Shown piece by piece: positions 36,526 to 44,762 of a stretch of 60,522 nt of DNA. The DNA is from a virus, in the IMG/VR virus record IMGVR_UViG_3300010373_000011, positions 1 to 60,522 of that record, one strand, 5' to 3'. The stretch's first letter is position 1. Every line of letters starts with the position of its first letter. The position numbers were made by a program, and so were the translations under genes. The notes under the pieces were generated by a model, which did not search any database, was not told where the DNA came from, and saw only the letters and a list, made by a program, of their open reading frames with translations.

Positions 36526-37237
36526 CCCCCTTCACGGCCGCCGCATCCCATCCGGCTATCGCTTAGCCCGCGTCGTTCGCGATGTACTACTCCGGATGCT
36601 CAGACACGCTCAAGCTGCGGTGCGGGCCGGCCACGTCCCGGACTTCGCCGCGTTCGAGGAGCCGCTATTCAAGGCCATGCTGCCGATCCTGCTGCATGAG
36701 TGGCAGCTGGGTCGCGAACAAGTAGCGCGGGAGATTCGGAAGCGAGTATCCCGCAAAAGCATTTTGAGCAACCTCGGCATCCGTTTGGAGACTTCGCTGA
36801 ATCTCATTCGCGAAGCCGTGCCGAGGGCGATCCAGCAGGCCATTCTTGCCGTTGTCGGCTCAATCACCGAATCGCTCAAGCAGGAAGTCCGCGACCGCAT
36901 GGAATCGGGTTTGCGGGCCGGCGCTAGCAACGCATCAATAGCCGATTCACTCACCACGGTTTTTACGCCTCAACGGGCGGCAACGATAGCGGCGACGGAA
37001 GCCTCACGAGCGATGCACGCGGGCGAAGCGGAGTATGCGAACGAGGCCGGGGCCACGGGTCTGGAATGGCTGGCGAGTTCGGATGCGTGCGACCGATGCT
37101 TGGAGTTATCGGATAAGCGGGTGAAATTCGGCGAGCCGTTCGTGGTGCTGACCGCAGGCGCGCCGGAATACCGACAGGTGATGTATCCGCCGCTGCATCC
37201 GAATTGCATGTGTTCGACAAAGACTTGGTGGAAGTGA
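36515..37237 (+). CDS. head-morphogenesis (Mu F / SPP1 gp7-like) protein
   Basis: 240 aa. The C-terminal domain has AATIAATEASRAMHAGEAEY, LEWLASSDACDRCLELSDKR and YPPLHPNCMC, the conserved minor-head-protein block with paired Cys/His. N-terminal 130 residues are helical. Minor capsid component that binds near the portal and assists assembly or DNA ejection. Confidence 0.88.
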   Translation: MPIDPLHGRRIPSGYRLARVVRDVLLRMLRHAQAAVRAGHVPDFAAFEEPLFKAMLPILLHEWQLGREQVAREIRKRVSRKSILSNLGIRLETSLNLIREAVPRAIQQAILAVVGSITESLKQEVRDRMESGLRAGASNASIADSLTTVFTPQRAATIAATEASRAMHAGEAEYANEAGATGLEWLASSDACDRCLELSDKRVKFGEPFVVLTAGAPEYRQVMYPPLHPNCMCSTKTWWK

Positions 37238-37239
37238 GG

Positions 37240-37263
37240 GCAGGCAAGCGAGTGATTCACAAT
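37240..37263 (+). promoter_or_regulatory. late-promoter motif, copy 3 (protease, leaderless)
   Basis: GCAGGCAA, 10 nt, CACAAT (37258-37263); 7 nt to ATG 37271. A GAGTGAT/ATCACTC inverted pair (37250-37270) also spans the second box. Confidence 0.75.
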
Positions 37264-37270
37264 ATCACTC

Positions 37271-38476
37271 ATGGCCGCCCTGTGTCTCAAACTCGCCTCG
37301 GAAGCATCCTACGATAACGCTCGTTCATGTCTACGCATCGTCGCCTCATCTCCCGAGCCAGACGCTGACGGCGAAGTTGTTACCCCTTCGACATTGCGGC
37401 TCGACAATTACCGCCGGAATCCGGTGGTTCTCTGGGCGCACGATCAAAAGACATTTCCCATCGCGAAATGCGAAGACCCGGCGGGCAACTTCACTTGCTA
37501 TGTCGATGACATGGGACGACTGATCCAGGATTGGTATTTCGCTGACACCACGGAAGCCCGCTACGTCGAAAGCCTCTATCGGCAGGGCGTGTTGCGCGGC
37601 GCTTCTGTGGGCTTCGTCCCGGACGGCTACAAGATTCTGTCGGCGGAAAAAGCGGCCCAGATATTCGGTGTGCGAAAACAATTGCGGATCGTCACCGGTG
37701 GCGAGTTGCGCGAGACGAGCGCCGTCCCAGTGCCATCGTGTCCGGGCGCTCTGGCGTTCGGCTGGATCGATCGCGCTGCGGTGCCGGAAGTGATGCGGCG
37801 CAGCCCCAGCGGGATCATCACAAAGAGCCTTCGTACCTACTTCCCGATTGTGCAGGCAAGACAGCGGCGAGAATCCAAATTGTTGGAAGTGATGAATGCG
37901 ATCAAGGGTTGCGGAGATAACATCGTGAGCGCTACTGCAACGACCACGGCAACCACGGAAGTTACCCCAACTCCTGCACCTGTCACTGCCGCGCCCGCTC
38001 CGGTCGCCGAGACTGCCGAACAACTCGCCGCGAAAGCCGCGTTGCTCAAAAAGGAGATGGATTCCACGAGCGACGCCAACGGCGGCGAAGGGGTTTCGGC
38101 CGGCGAGAAGGCCAAGGAGGTTTTCAAAGACCTCGCTCATTCTTACGTGGATCGCATGTTCGAGAGCGGCGAAGACGAAGAGCACAAGGCGTGCATGACC
38201 GGCATCAAGATGGCGCACGCCGATCATCTCAAATACAAGGCGCTCGAGGAGAGCGACGAAGACGAAGGCGAGGGTGAGGGCGACGGTGAAGGCGAGGGCG
38301 AGGAAGGTAACGCCGATGCCGAAGGTGAAAAGTCGCTGGCGGAATTGGTAACGAAGGCGATGAACGATGTGATCGCCCCGCTGGTGCAAAAGGTGGAGGA
38401 CTTGGCGAAGGCCGTCGAGGATCGCCCCACGGCGGAAGAAGTGATGAGCGCCATGAGCAAACTTCAGGCGGCCTGA
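37271..38476 (+). CDS. prohead protease fused to scaffold-like C-terminus
   Basis: 401 aa. Protease domain (1-200) is of HK97 type: RRNPVVLWAHDQKTFPIAK carries the catalytic His, and GVLRGASVGFVPDGY the Ser. From about residue 208 a Thr/Ala/Pro linker leads to a helical, very acidic part (ESDEDEGEGEGDGEGEG) and a closing helix (NDVIAPLVQKVEDLAKAVED), typical of internal scaffold. Cleaves scaffold and capsid N-termini during maturation. An internal late promoter motif and start lie at the junction. Confidence 0.88.
   Translation: MAALCLKLASEASYDNARSCLRIVASSPEPDADGEVVTPSTLRLDNYRRNPVVLWAHDQKTFPIAKCEDPAGNFTCYVDDMGRLIQDWYFADTTEARYVESLYRQGVLRGASVGFVPDGYKILSAEKAAQIFGVRKQLRIVTGGELRETSAVPVPSCPGALAFGWIDRAAVPEVMRRSPSGIITKSLRTYFPIVQARQRRESKLLEVMNAIKGCGDNIVSATATTTATTEVTPTPAPVTAAPAPVAETAEQLAAKAALLKKEMDSTSDANGGEGVSAGEKAKEVFKDLAHSYVDRMFESGEDEEHKACMTGIKMAHADHLKYKALEESDEDEGEGEGDGEGEGEEGNADAEGEKSLAELVTKAMNDVIAPLVQKVEDLAKAVEDRPTAEEVMSAMSKLQAA
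37852..37874 (+). promoter_or_regulatory. late-promoter motif, copy 4 (inside protease gene)
   Basis: GCAGGCAA (37852-37859), 9 nt, GAGAAT (37869-37874). It lies at the protease/scaffold junction, 18 nt before the in-frame ATG 37892. Confidence 0.55.
37892..38476 (+). CDS. nested scaffold protein from internal start (proposed)
   Basis: In-frame ATG 37892 (GTG 37889 precedes it; GGAAG just upstream) would give a 194-aa scaffold identical to the C-terminus of the protease fusion, as lambda Nu3 is nested in gene C. The late motif 18 nt upstream supports separate transcription. Not proven. Confidence 0.5.
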   Translation: MNAIKGCGDNIVSATATTTATTEVTPTPAPVTAAPAPVAETAEQLAAKAALLKKEMDSTSDANGGEGVSAGEKAKEVFKDLAHSYVDRMFESGEDEEHKACMTGIKMAHADHLKYKALEESDEDEGEGEGDGEGEGEEGNADAEGEKSLAELVTKAMNDVIAPLVQKVEDLAKAVEDRPTAEEVMSAMSKLQAA

Positions 38477-38649
38477 TGCACGACAAACCGGACACAATGG
38501 CGCTGGCTCACAAGGCGCTCGACACCGCGATTGCTCAGGCTCGGGAGTTCGGACAGACCGGGCACGTATTTATTCGCGTGGACATTCGGGAAGGGACGCC
38601 GAATGGTATCCCGAAGATTGGCGGGGAGCTGTCGGCGAGGGTGCGATGA
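38476..38649 (+). CDS. 57-aa hypothetical protein
   Basis: ATG 38476 overlaps the protease stop (TGATG) and the frame ends at 38649, overlapping the next ATG. The product has a helix (MALAHKALDTAIAQAREFG) then strands (GHVFIRVDIREGTPNGIPKI). Composition and tight coupling support it. No family is recognised. Confidence 0.65.
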   Translation: MHDKPDTMALAHKALDTAIAQAREFGQTGHVFIRVDIREGTPNGIPKIGGELSARVR

Positions 38650-38882
38650 GTAGGAAACATCAATCGCAACCTCAACAGTCAACGGCTGTGCCGCCAGCGC
38701 CACCAGCGCCACCAACCGTTGAGCCAACGTGCGGCGATTGCAAGCATTGGAAGCGGCAGAATGCCGACCTTGGCGAGTGTCGAGAATCGCCGCCGTGCAT
38801 CTTTGTGGAAACCGGCCCTATCGTCGTCTACGGGCGCGTTCGGGCCAGCAACCCGGCATGTAGTCGGATTGCCTTGAAGTAA
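38646..38882 (+). CDS. small four-Cys protein
   Basis: 78 aa, ATGA overlap with the previous gene. Pro-rich start, then CGDCKHWKRQNADLGECRES with further Cys, a probable zinc or disulfide site. Common small companion of capsid genes; function unknown. Confidence 0.65.
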   Translation: MSRKHQSQPQQSTAVPPAPPAPPTVEPTCGDCKHWKRQNADLGECRESPPCIFVETGPIVVYGRVRASNPACSRIALK

Positions 38883-38898
38883 GTTTCGAAGCATCACA

Positions 38899-38949
38899 CG
38901 TCAGGCACCTGACGCCCCATCGCACGATGGCAAGCGCGGCCCCTGGTTT
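38899..38949 (+). promoter_or_regulatory. two-hairpin 5' leader of the capsid gene
   Basis: CGTCAGG-CA-CCTGACG (38899-38914) and CCATCG-CA-CGATGG (38917-38930), perfect stems each closing on CA, stand directly upstream of the major capsid gene. 5' hairpins of this kind often protect abundant mRNAs from decay. Confidence 0.65.
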
Positions 38950-38969
38950 TACCGGGAGCCCGCGCAATG
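38950..38969 (+). repeat. capsid-gene ribosome-binding leader, shared with 44348-44367
   Basis: TACCGGGAGCCCGCGCAATG is identical before the capsid gene and the 44365 tail gene, including the GGGAG site and ATG. Confidence 0.85.
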
Positions 38970-40382
38970 GCCAAGCTCGATGAACTCGTCAGCAAGACGC
39001 TCGCCACGAAGAAGCCGGTGCCTCACGGGCGCACCCGCGGCACGGGCAAACTCGCGCCGCTCATCGCAAAGGCCGCGACCATCACGGCTCGCACCGGCCA
39101 ACTCAGCGATTCCGCCGCTGGTGTGAGCATTCAGAAGGCGATGGCCTATTGCTCCGGCAACGCGAACCGAGATGACCCGGAAGTGCGGGAGGCCGTCGAA
39201 CTCTCTCGCAAGATCGGCGAGGTGTACGGTGCGTTCTACCCATTCCACAATTCGCCGGGGTCGCTGTTGGTTCCGGCCTCGGTTGGGTTCCTGCCAACCG
39301 TCAGTCCGCAAGGCTACGGCATCCCTGGCGCTGGCGAACTCAAGAAGGAAATCAATCAGCGCATCCTCACGGTCAAGGGCATCGACCCCGATGAACTCTC
39401 GCACATTGCGGGGCGTGGCGGCGACCTCGGGCACCTGGCGACGAAATCTCTGAACACGCTCAGCGACCTCACCGGCGGTTCCACGGTGCCGCCGCCGAGC
39501 CTCGGCGACCTCATTGACCTGCAACGCAATCTCGAAGTGTTCAGCCGCTCCGGGGCAACGAACGTCACGCTGCCGCCCAACGGCAGGATCCAGTATCCGA
39601 AGTTGACCGGCGGGGCAACGGCCTTCTGGGTCGGCGAAGGCGGCACAATCACCGCCTCGCAAGAGAAGACGGGCTCCCTGTCTCTGAGCGCCAAGAAACT
39701 GGCTCTTCGCGTGCCGCTGACAACCGAGCTCATCAAGTTCAGCGATCAAAACGTTGACAGCATGGTGCGGGTGGACATGGCCCGCCAGGGCGCGTTGCTC
39801 GCGGACCTGGCCCAACTCCAGGGCACCGGCGGCACGCAGATCAAGGGGCTCATCACCTATCCGACCGCAACGGCCTGGACCCAGAACGTCGATTCGTTAC
39901 TGGCCTATACGGTGACGGGGAACAAGTTCCAGCCGACCGACGTGGCCGGGATGTGGGGTCTGTTGCCCGACGAGATTACCGACGGCCTGACGTGGGTCAT
40001 GCGGAAGCAAATGTGGACGGCGATTCGCAATCGCCGCGCCGACGGGCCGATCCCCGGCGACGGTGCCGGCGCGTTCGTGTTCAACGGGTTCTCGCGCGGC
40101 ATCGCCGAGGGCGGCTTGTCCCAGGCCACGGAACTCGATTCCTCGAAGGTCGTGTGGTCCAGCCAGGTTTCCGCGGCGCGCGGCAACGGCTCGCAGACGT
40201 TCATCATCCTCGGATACTTCCCGGATTGGTTGGTGGGGCGTCTCGGCGTGATGGAGTTCATGACGAACCCGTACAACCTGATGTCCACGATGACGACCGA
40301 GATTTATTGCTTCCAATTTATCGATGCCGGCCCGCGCCACGCGGCCAGCTTCGCGTTCGCGGATAACGTCAATATCGCGTAA
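38967..40382 (+). CDS. major capsid protein (HK97 fold)
   Basis: 471 aa from ATG 38967 with GGGAG. An N-terminal helical part is typical of a cleaved delta domain (1-150). The fold then has LIDLQRNLEVFSRSGATNVT, IQYPKLTGGATAFWVGEGG, KLALRVPLTTELIKFSDQNV and a C-terminal TFIILGYFPDWLVGRLGVME block, all standard HK97 features. Forms the icosahedral shell. Preceded by protective hairpins and a copied leader, suggesting high expression. Confidence 0.92.
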   Translation: MAKLDELVSKTLATKKPVPHGRTRGTGKLAPLIAKAATITARTGQLSDSAAGVSIQKAMAYCSGNANRDDPEVREAVELSRKIGEVYGAFYPFHNSPGSLLVPASVGFLPTVSPQGYGIPGAGELKKEINQRILTVKGIDPDELSHIAGRGGDLGHLATKSLNTLSDLTGGSTVPPPSLGDLIDLQRNLEVFSRSGATNVTLPPNGRIQYPKLTGGATAFWVGEGGTITASQEKTGSLSLSAKKLALRVPLTTELIKFSDQNVDSMVRVDMARQGALLADLAQLQGTGGTQIKGLITYPTATAWTQNVDSLLAYTVTGNKFQPTDVAGMWGLLPDEITDGLTWVMRKQMWTAIRNRRADGPIPGDGAGAFVFNGFSRGIAEGGLSQATELDSSKVVWSSQVSAARGNGSQTFIILGYFPDWLVGRLGVMEFMTNPYNLMSTMTTEIYCFQFIDAGPRHAASFAFADNVNIA

Positions 40383-40430
40383 GGCAACGGCAATCCTTCG
40401 ATCACCTGCTTTTAATTCGGAGCTTCGAAC

Positions 40431-40829
40431 ATGGCGATGTACTTTCACGATCCCTCGACGAACCTCATCGCCGGCGGGTCGATTGTCGAGGGCGCACAGA
40501 TAACCTCGACGGCGACCGGTACAGGCGTGGATATGCTCCAGGGCGACGGCCTCTGTTCCGTCGAAGTCTCCAACGGCGTCATCACGGACGGCACGCACAC
40601 GATCTCGGTACAAGAGTCCGCCGACAACGTGACGTTCTCGACGATCACGATTCCGGACGATTCCGCCATCGTGCTGACGAGCGCCACGGTAAGCGGCTCA
40701 GTGCAATATGTGAGCTTCCAGCGAACACTCCGCTATCTGCGGGTGGTCTCGACAGTTACCGGCTCGCCGGGCACTGGCGGTTACTACTCGGCGCGAGCGA
40801 TGGAACAAAAGAAGTACATCTCGCAGTAA
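40431..40829 (+). CDS. putative capsid decoration/fibre protein
   Basis: 132 aa, beta-rich: VEVSNGVITDGTHTISVQES, NVTFSTITIPDDSAIVL, RTLRYLRVVSTVTGSPGTGG. This strand pattern is common in proteins encoded right after the capsid gene. Ribosome site CGGAGC. Role assigned by position. Confidence 0.65.
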   Translation: MAMYFHDPSTNLIAGGSIVEGAQITSTATGTGVDMLQGDGLCSVEVSNGVITDGTHTISVQESADNVTFSTITIPDDSAIVLTSATVSGSVQYVSFQRTLRYLRVVSTVTGSPGTGGYYSARAMEQKKYISQ

Positions 40830-40875
40830 ATCACTGCGAAGAGACTCAAGCACTTTCTTCTCGGGGGGCCACGCC

Positions 40876-41646
40876 GTGGCACAGGACAGCAAGACGACGA
40901 CGAACATCACCACGTCTTCGACGGCGTGCCCGACCACCCTTGCCGCCACGGATACCGAGGCCATTTGGTCCGCCGGGGCCGGAACCTGGACCGGCGTCAC
41001 CGGCAAGACTCAAGTTTCGTTCGATGGAACCAGCTACATCGATTGCCCGTCATTCGACAGCACTGGTGCTTATGTCGCGGCCGGCACTACGATCACGCTT
41101 TCGGATAGTACGCCGAAGTTCGGGCGCATATACAACATCGAGGGCATGAAGTCTGTCCAGTTCCTCGCCACGGGGTTCGCCAGTGGCTCGTGCCCGATGA
41201 CTGTGGCCTCTGGTGTGTTCGGCACTGCTCCAGTGGCCCCGGTGACGGGCGGCCAACTGAATGCAACTCCGGCATCCGTAGCCGCCTCCGGAGCAATCAC
41301 CACGTCGAGCCCTTCGGCTGCGTTCGGCTATGCTGCGGGCGCTGGAGCCGCCGTAACGCAGATCACGGGACGCACCACGGGCGTCACGGCCAACGCGAAC
41401 ACCGGTGCGATCACGCTCATTTCCGCAGCGGGCTCGGCGACGCCGTTCACGTTCACCGTCACGAACTCTTCGGTCGCGGCGAAAGATACCGTCATTGTGA
41501 GCCAGAAGTCGGGCACCGACGCTTATAGCGCCGTGGTGTCGGCCGTTGCCGCTGGTTCGTTCAAACTCACGATTACCGATCTCACGGGCACCACGACGGA
41601 GCAACCGGTATTCAACTTCGCGGTCGTCAAGGGCCAGAGTTCTTGA
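40876..41646 (+). CDS. Ala/Thr-rich structural protein
   Basis: 256 aa from GTG 40876 after GGGGGG. Long low-complexity beta segments rich in Ala, Thr, Gly and Ser (ASVAASGAITTSSPSAAFGY) with Ig-like strand spacing near the end (FTFTVTNSSVAAKDTVIVSQ). Probably dec/decoration or head-fibre. No family is recognised. Confidence 0.6.
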   Translation: MAQDSKTTTNITTSSTACPTTLAATDTEAIWSAGAGTWTGVTGKTQVSFDGTSYIDCPSFDSTGAYVAAGTTITLSDSTPKFGRIYNIEGMKSVQFLATGFASGSCPMTVASGVFGTAPVAPVTGGQLNATPASVAASGAITTSSPSAAFGYAAGAGAAVTQITGRTTGVTANANTGAITLISAAGSATPFTFTVTNSSVAAKDTVIVSQKSGTDAYSAVVSAVAAGSFKLTITDLTGTTTEQPVFNFAVVKGQSS

Positions 41647-41649
41647 TCG

Positions 41650-42375
41650 ATGCTCGCCACTCTTCCGCAGTTGAAATCCTTTCTCGGCATCACAACCACT
41701 GACGACGACACTCAGTGGTTGTCTTGTCTAGCGGCCGCCGACGCCGCCGTGAAAAAATATCTCCATTGGAACCCGGAACAGACAGTAGGCATCGTCAAGT
41801 TCCTTGATGGAACCGGCGTCGCTGAATTGGTGATGCCAGGTCTACCCGTATCACTCGCAGTATCCGAAGTTCGGGTGGACATCAACGGCGGTTACGGTCA
41901 AGTTCCCAATTCATTTGGAGACGATACCATTTTGGTTCTTGGGGTCAATTACCTCGTCGATGCCGAGAATGGCATCTTGCGAATGTATTTGATGCCACAA
42001 TTAGGTTGGTGGTTGTTCCCGCAAGGCAATCAGCTTGGCCCCACGATCTATTGGGGTGGTCTCTCGCGAAGTGGCGTTGTGCCGGCCTACTGGCCGCGCA
42101 TTCCCGGCAGCGTGAAAGTCACCTACACGAACGGTTATTCTTCGATCCCTGCGGACTTGCAGATGGCGACGTGTCAGTTGGCGGCGGCGATCTTCCGCAA
42201 CTCGCCGCTCGGCGGCAACCTCATGGCCACGAGCGATTCCTACATCGACGTGACCGAATCGTACTCGCAAATTCAAGTTGAGGCGTATGGGTTGTTGCAG
42301 TTGCCAGCATTGGGAACGACTCGCCAATTGCTTGCGGCTTACCGTGAGCCGGTCATCGCCGGGGGTATCCGGTGA
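41650..42375 (+). CDS. head-tail connector (gp6-like)
   Basis: 241 aa. LPQLKSFLGITTTDDDTQWL then AADAAVKKYLHWN is the family's opening helix pair; a middle with GSVKVTYTNGYSSIPADLQM and the helix ATCQLAAAIFRNSPL is typical of gp6/gp15-type connectors that sit below the portal. Confidence 0.8.
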   Translation: MLATLPQLKSFLGITTTDDDTQWLSCLAAADAAVKKYLHWNPEQTVGIVKFLDGTGVAELVMPGLPVSLAVSEVRVDINGGYGQVPNSFGDDTILVLGVNYLVDAENGILRMYLMPQLGWWLFPQGNQLGPTIYWGGLSRSGVVPAYWPRIPGSVKVTYTNGYSSIPADLQMATCQLAAAIFRNSPLGGNLMATSDSYIDVTESYSQIQVEAYGLLQLPALGTTRQLLAAYREPVIAGGIR

Positions 42376-43040
42376 ATGCTTCGCGACTGCGGAATCTGTG
42401 GTCGATCATGCCGGATAGGGCGACCTTGGGTTATCAGGTCCAGCCCAGCCTCGGGGTGTATGCAGCGGCCGTGCCGGTCAATGATTGTTGGTGGCGGCCC
42501 GCCCAAACGGATGAACTCTTGCCATCCTTCGGCGTGGCCGTGCGGTCGCTGCGAACGTGGTTCATTCCGAAGACAAAGACTACTATTGTTCCGGCTATCG
42601 GCGACCTGATTACGAATGCCGTTACCGCGATTGATCCGGTGGTATATCCCTGGGTCGTGACGGGTCTGCAAGATGTTGGCGCGCTCGGCACCTGGCGGCT
42701 CGATTCCATTTCGCTGAGTCTGCAAGCGAACCTCCGTGGTTCGCTCACGTTTTCGCGGCCGGATGATGCGGTCGATTCATCCTATCGTCCATTCCCGATC
42801 TACACGGAGTACGCAACGGCCATCCCGAGCCGCGTTCAGCCCGAGGATGGCAGCGCCGTTGAAGTGTTCGACCGCATTACCCTGCCGAGCAAGTTCACGG
42901 CTGTACTAGGCGTGCGGGTGGCCGTGCGTGCGAAGGATCGGGCCGTCGATGACAACGGGAACACGTACACGATCTTGTCATCCGAGATGCCGGAGCGGTT
43001 GGACGAGATGCAGAGGCTTGCGCTCGAGGTAATCTTGTAG
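42372..43040 (+). CDS. putative head-tail joining protein
   Basis: 222 aa, GTGA overlap with the connector. Beta-rich (LTFSRPDDAVDSSYRPFPIY; TLPSKFTAVLGVRVAVRAKD) with a C-terminal helix. By position a head-tail adaptor/stopper. No motif is recognised. Confidence 0.55.
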   Translation: MNASRLRNLWSIMPDRATLGYQVQPSLGVYAAAVPVNDCWWRPAQTDELLPSFGVAVRSLRTWFIPKTKTTIVPAIGDLITNAVTAIDPVVYPWVVTGLQDVGALGTWRLDSISLSLQANLRGSLTFSRPDDAVDSSYRPFPIYTEYATAIPSRVQPEDGSAVEVFDRITLPSKFTAVLGVRVAVRAKDRAVDDNGNTYTILSSEMPERLDEMQRLALEVIL

Positions 43041-43052
43041 TTCGCGGTTTGG

Positions 43053-43075
43053 GCAGGCAACGGGCAACCGAAAAT
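43053..43075 (+). promoter_or_regulatory. late-promoter motif, copy 5 (gp10-like gene, leaderless)
   Basis: GCAGGCAA, 9 nt, GAAAAT (43070-43075); 7 nt to ATG 43083, no ribosome site. Confidence 0.75.
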
Positions 43076-43082
43076 CCTCTAC

Positions 43083-43448
43083 ATGGACTTCGCGGCACTC
43101 ATCGCGCGATTGCAGGCGGAAGCGAAGCAGCGACTAGCGAAGGCCGCGAGCCACCTGGCGAACCAGCTGAAAGAAGTCCTGAGCGTACCGGCCCCGCGGG
43201 TGAAGAAACGCGGTCGGCAAGCACGGGCCGCAACGCCAGCTATCCCCGGTGCGCCGCCGCGAAAGCTCACCGGACGACTACGGGCTAGCATCGCGTGGGT
43301 TGTGTCCGCTGACGGCATGACGGCGACGGTCGGAACGAACGTGATTTACGGGGCTGTGCACGAGCACGGATTGCATCCCTGGCTCATGGTGACGTTTCAG
43401 CGGGAGAGGGCGGCAATCGATGCGATCCTGAACGGCGGCGGGGCATGA
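43083..43448 (+). CDS. HK97 gp10-like tail-completion protein
   Basis: 121 aa. ATPAIPGAPPRKLTGRLRAS then IYGAVHEHGLHPWLMVTFQ matches gp10-like proteins (PGxPPRxxTGxLRxSI ... YAxxxExG). N-terminal helix is Ala-rich. Binds at the head-tail junction. ATGA overlap with the next gene. Confidence 0.85.
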   Translation: MDFAALIARLQAEAKQRLAKAASHLANQLKEVLSVPAPRVKKRGRQARAATPAIPGAPPRKLTGRLRASIAWVVSADGMTATVGTNVIYGAVHEHGLHPWLMVTFQRERAAIDAILNGGGA

Positions 43449-43894
43449 GTGCTTTCGTCCTCGATGACGTGGCGAAGTTGGTTGGCGATCGCTGTACGAG
43501 TTCCACGCTGTTCACCGGGGCGATTCCCGGCGGCTCGTTTTACGGTCGTGCTCCTGACGCACCTGCGGCTTATCCCTATGCGGTGTTCTGGTTCGAGCGG
43601 CGGGGTGAACCGCAGCGGCAGACGGACGGTTCGAGTTGGCAACTGTACACGCTGCGGATGGCGGCGTATTGCCCGCCGAGTTCATCGGGGCAAGACCCCG
43701 GCAGCGTACAAGCGGGCATGGACGACGCCTTGACGAAAAATCCGACGACCTGGGCCACGATGCCGGCGGGAAGCGTGGTTCATTGTCTCGCCGAACCGTT
43801 CGACGGGAAGTTCGCGAAGGAACTGCGGCAGGCTCAAGACGTGTTCGTGGTTGGTGGCCAGTGGGTAATGGCGCTGGCTCAGTATCTCCCATAG
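43445..43894 (+). CDS. putative tail terminator
   Basis: 149 aa. N-terminal helix, then PYAVFWFERRGEPQRQTDG, LYTLRMAAYCPPSS, DDALTKNP, and QAQDVFVVGGQWVMALAQYL, the order of strands and helices in gpU/tail-terminator proteins. Position after gp10-like fits. Confidence 0.65.
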   Translation: MSAFVLDDVAKLVGDRCTSSTLFTGAIPGGSFYGRAPDAPAAYPYAVFWFERRGEPQRQTDGSSWQLYTLRMAAYCPPSSSGQDPGSVQAGMDDALTKNPTTWATMPAGSVVHCLAEPFDGKFAKELRQAQDVFVVGGQWVMALAQYLP

Positions 43895-43904
43895 CGAGGT
43901 TGCG

Positions 43905-44315
43905 ATGGCAGACGTAACGATCACGGCCGCGAATGTCCAAACGAGCAGCGCCCAGACGAAATCCGGAATCGCTGGCGTTGCCATCACCGCCGGCCAATCG
44001 CTTTACCAAAGCGCCGCCGACAGCAACAAGCTTCACCTCGCGAAAGCGGATACGAGCATCGACGCGGCTTGCGTCGGCGTCGCGCTGAACAACGCCGCCG
44101 CCGGCCAACCCGTGTTCTACCAGGCTCAAGGGCTCATCACCATCGGCGGAACGGTAGTCATTGGTACGCCCTACGTGGTGAGCGGCGCGAACGCAGGCGG
44201 CATTGCGCCGTGGTCCGATCTCGTGACGGGCAACAAGGTGACGTTCATCGGCTACGCGACTACGGCCGGCATCCTGAACCTCGCGATCCAGAACACCGGC
44301 GTCGCCAGCCCGTAA
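43905..44315 (+). CDS. DUF2190-like capsid/decoration protein
   Basis: 136 aa from ATG 43905 (GAGG upstream). Gly/Ala-rich strands (GVAITAGQSLYQSAADSNKL, GVALNNAAAGQPVFYQAQGL). Similar to small decoration/cement or head-fibre proteins that use a DUF2190-type beta fold. Moderate support. Confidence 0.6.
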   Translation: MADVTITAANVQTSSAQTKSGIAGVAITAGQSLYQSAADSNKLHLAKADTSIDAACVGVALNNAAAGQPVFYQAQGLITIGGTVVIGTPYVVSGANAGGIAPWSDLVTGNKVTFIGYATTAGILNLAIQNTGVASP

Positions 44316-44347
44316 TCGGTCACGACATCGCGAGAAGTGAATCCAGT

Positions 44348-44367
44348 TACCGGGAGCCCGCGCAATG
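44348..44367 (+). repeat. copied ribosome-binding leader (second copy)
   Basis: Identical to 38950-38969 through the ATG; see capsid leader. Confidence 0.85.
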
Positions 44368-44760
44368 CCGCTTACTCCAGTTACCCCCGTCGGCGGTTCG
44401 ATCAAGGTCGGCGTCGTTACCATTCCCGATCAGCAGTGGGAGGGGAACTGGACGGGGCCGCTCGCGGACGTGACGCAAACAGACGGCGCAGGCGGTTCGT
44501 CATTCCGCGGGTTCGTGCAAGTGCCGGAATGGTCGTTCACGCTGTTTTACGATACTACGGATGCGGCCGTGGCGGCCGGCCTGGTGTTCGGCGCGGTGGT
44601 GACAATCGAGTTCTTGCTTGGCGGCAGCGGGCTCGCTGATATCGTGACAGGAACGACCGTCGCGGGCGTTCGTCGCATTCTTGACGCGAAAGGGGAAAGC
44701 GCGATCGGCGTTACCATCACCGGAAAAGGCGGCACGGTGGCGCTCGGGCAAGCGGCCTAA
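44365..44760 (+). CDS. putative major tail protein
   Basis: 131 aa from ATG 44365. SIKVGVVTIPDQQWEGNWTG, FTLFYDTTDAAVAAGLVFGA, VVTIEFLLGGSG, and VTITGKGGTVALGQAA give the tube-protein beta pattern. Shares its 20-nt leader with the capsid gene, as expected for the second most abundant virion protein. Confidence 0.65.
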   Translation: MPLTPVTPVGGSIKVGVVTIPDQQWEGNWTGPLADVTQTDGAGGSSFRGFVQVPEWSFTLFYDTTDAAVAAGLVFGAVVTIEFLLGGSGLADIVTGTTVAGVRRILDAKGESAIGVTITGKGGTVALGQAA

Positions 44761-44762
44761 TC

